A stretch of DNA of 64,000 bases from Rhizobium sp. GN54 (GTDB lineage: Bacteria; Pseudomonadota; Alphaproteobacteria; Rhizobiales; Rhizobiaceae). Below, piece after piece: positions 63,308 through 64,000 of the stretch. Position numbers and translations under genes: made by a program. The notes beneath the pieces were generated by a model, which searched no databases, was not told where the DNA came from, and saw nothing but the letters and a program-made list of their open reading frames with translations. Position 1 is the stretch's first letter. Each line of letters begins with the position of its first letter. The stretch is from positions 496,001 through 560,000 of the forward strand of contig NZ_JAJNCZ010000004.1 in NCBI RefSeq assembly GCF_021026345.1. Reading direction: 5' to 3'.

Positions 63308-64000
63308 ATGCCGACTTCGATTCTGAGTTCTGCGCGCCGCCAGTTTGGCCGGCGCAGTCGCCAGGTTGGCGCGATCCTTGCGAAAGACGGGTACAAGGGG
63401 ATTGTCGATCGTGCGCGGTTCATGGCGTCAGACTGGGTCCGGCCACGGAACTCGATGTGGGAGGTTTTTCCCCATGATGTCGTGGCGGCCGATCTGAGCC
63501 AGCCCTTCAAGCCCAAAATTCCGAAAGTCGCTCCGGACGAACCGCTTATCATCAACTGGGTGGAGCAACCCGCGGGGCCCGGATCGGGCGGGCATACGAC
63601 GTGCTATCGAATGGTCAAATACTTCGACAGGCTCGGATACAAGAACCGTGTCTATCTCTACAACACCTATGGCGCGGATCTCAAATATTTCGAAGGAATC
63701 GCCAGAGATTACTATGGCCTGACCTGCCCGATCGCCGACGTCAGCGAGGGAATGGTGGACGCACATGCGGTCGTCGCCACAGCATGGCCGACCGCCTACG
63801 CCGTCTTCAATTCCCGCTGCAGCGGAAAACGCTTCTATTTCGTCCAGGACTACGAGCCCTACTTCGATCCTGTCGGCTCCCAGAGCGTGCTGGCGGAAAA
63901 CACCTATCGAATGGGTTTTCACGCCATCACCGCCGGCAAGTGGCTGGCGCAGAAACTGTCGAGCGAGTTCGACATGGACGCCGACTATTTTCCGTTCGGT
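63308..64000 (+). CDS. WsaF-like glycosyltransferase, N-terminal part (cut by window edge)
   Basis: From the ATG at 63308 the frame stays open for 231 codons to the window end. The parts LIINWVEQPAGPGSGGHTTCYRM, VVATAWPTAYAVFNSR, KRFYFVQDYEPYFDPVGS and LAENTYRMGFHAITAGKWLAQKL match rhamnosyltransferase WsaF-type GT proteins (GGHTT nucleotide-sugar loop; FYFVQDYEP). It probably opens a surface-polysaccharide gene cluster to the right. The start could also be a GTG at 63290. It lacks the C-terminal domain only because the window ends. Confidence 0.8.
   Translation, partial: MPTSILSSARRQFGRRSRQVGAILAKDGYKGIVDRARFMASDWVRPRNSMWEVFPHDVVAADLSQPFKPKIPKVAPDEPLIINWVEQPAGPGSGGHTTCYRMVKYFDRLGYKNRVYLYNTYGADLKYFEGIARDYYGLTCPIADVSEGMVDAHAVVATAWPTAYAVFNSRCSGKRFYFVQDYEPYFDPVGSQSVLAENTYRMGFHAITAGKWLAQKLSSEFDMDADYFPFG

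Overview
The window looks like chromosome from a GC-rich alphaproteobacterium of the Rhizobiaceae (Sinorhizobium/Shinella/Rhizobium type). Evidence: a fused CysN-CysC protein, the phyR/nepR/ecfG general stress locus next to a sorbitol/mannitol (smo-mtlK) operon and to hmuSTUV (an order I remember from Sinorhizobium meliloti), RIME-like palindromic repeats, RirA-type iron boxes and a thuA-thuB pair. I see no tRNA, rRNA, CRISPR array, phage or complete insertion sequence.

Layout. 1-3197 (minus): sulfate activation (cysD, cysNC) plus the 5' part of cysQ. 3609-6035: a dimethylglycine/sarcosine dehydrogenase-like flavoprotein. 6341-11946: a complete branched-chain amino acid ABC transporter (livHMGF, a DUF6867 gene, livJ) with a structured leader. 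12065-15482: a 2-hydroxyacid dehydrogenase, a small exported protein, a membrane protein with a decayed GGDEF domain and a Crp/Fnr regulator. 15681-20418: a two-gene RND efflux system.

20758-34382: pyrimidine breakdown. preT-preA reduce the pyrimidine, hydA opens the ring, hyuC removes the carbamoyl group, a RutR-type TetR protein probably regulates, and an NMT1/THI5-type ABC transporter with two permeases, an ATPase and a small DMT-like protein probably imports substrate. The block carries a RIME-like element, two inverted pairs of repeats and an inserted DUF559 gene. A diguanylate cyclase lies between rutR and preA.

34639-45679: a SorC-type regulator, OsmC, a small hypothetical gene, then the polyol operon smoEFGK-smoS-mtlK-HAD-FGGY kinase. 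45707-50504: the general stress response core (phyR, nepR, ecfG, a HWE histidine kinase, and a YqjD/YqjE-like pair), with EcfG-type promoters and a candidate stress-controlled small RNA at 45738-45868. 50528-57276: haem uptake (hmuV, U, T, S), tonB and a DUF2325 gene, with two TGA-N9-TCA iron boxes.

57448-64000: small metabolic and accessory genes: DUF423, truncated haemoglobin, TetR plus SMR exporter with a palindromic operator, thuA-thuB, DUF488, YbaK-like deacylase, GFA-family protein, and the start of a WsaF-like glycosyltransferase that runs off the window end. All calls come from reading the sequence and from memory of the families; no search or folding program was run.
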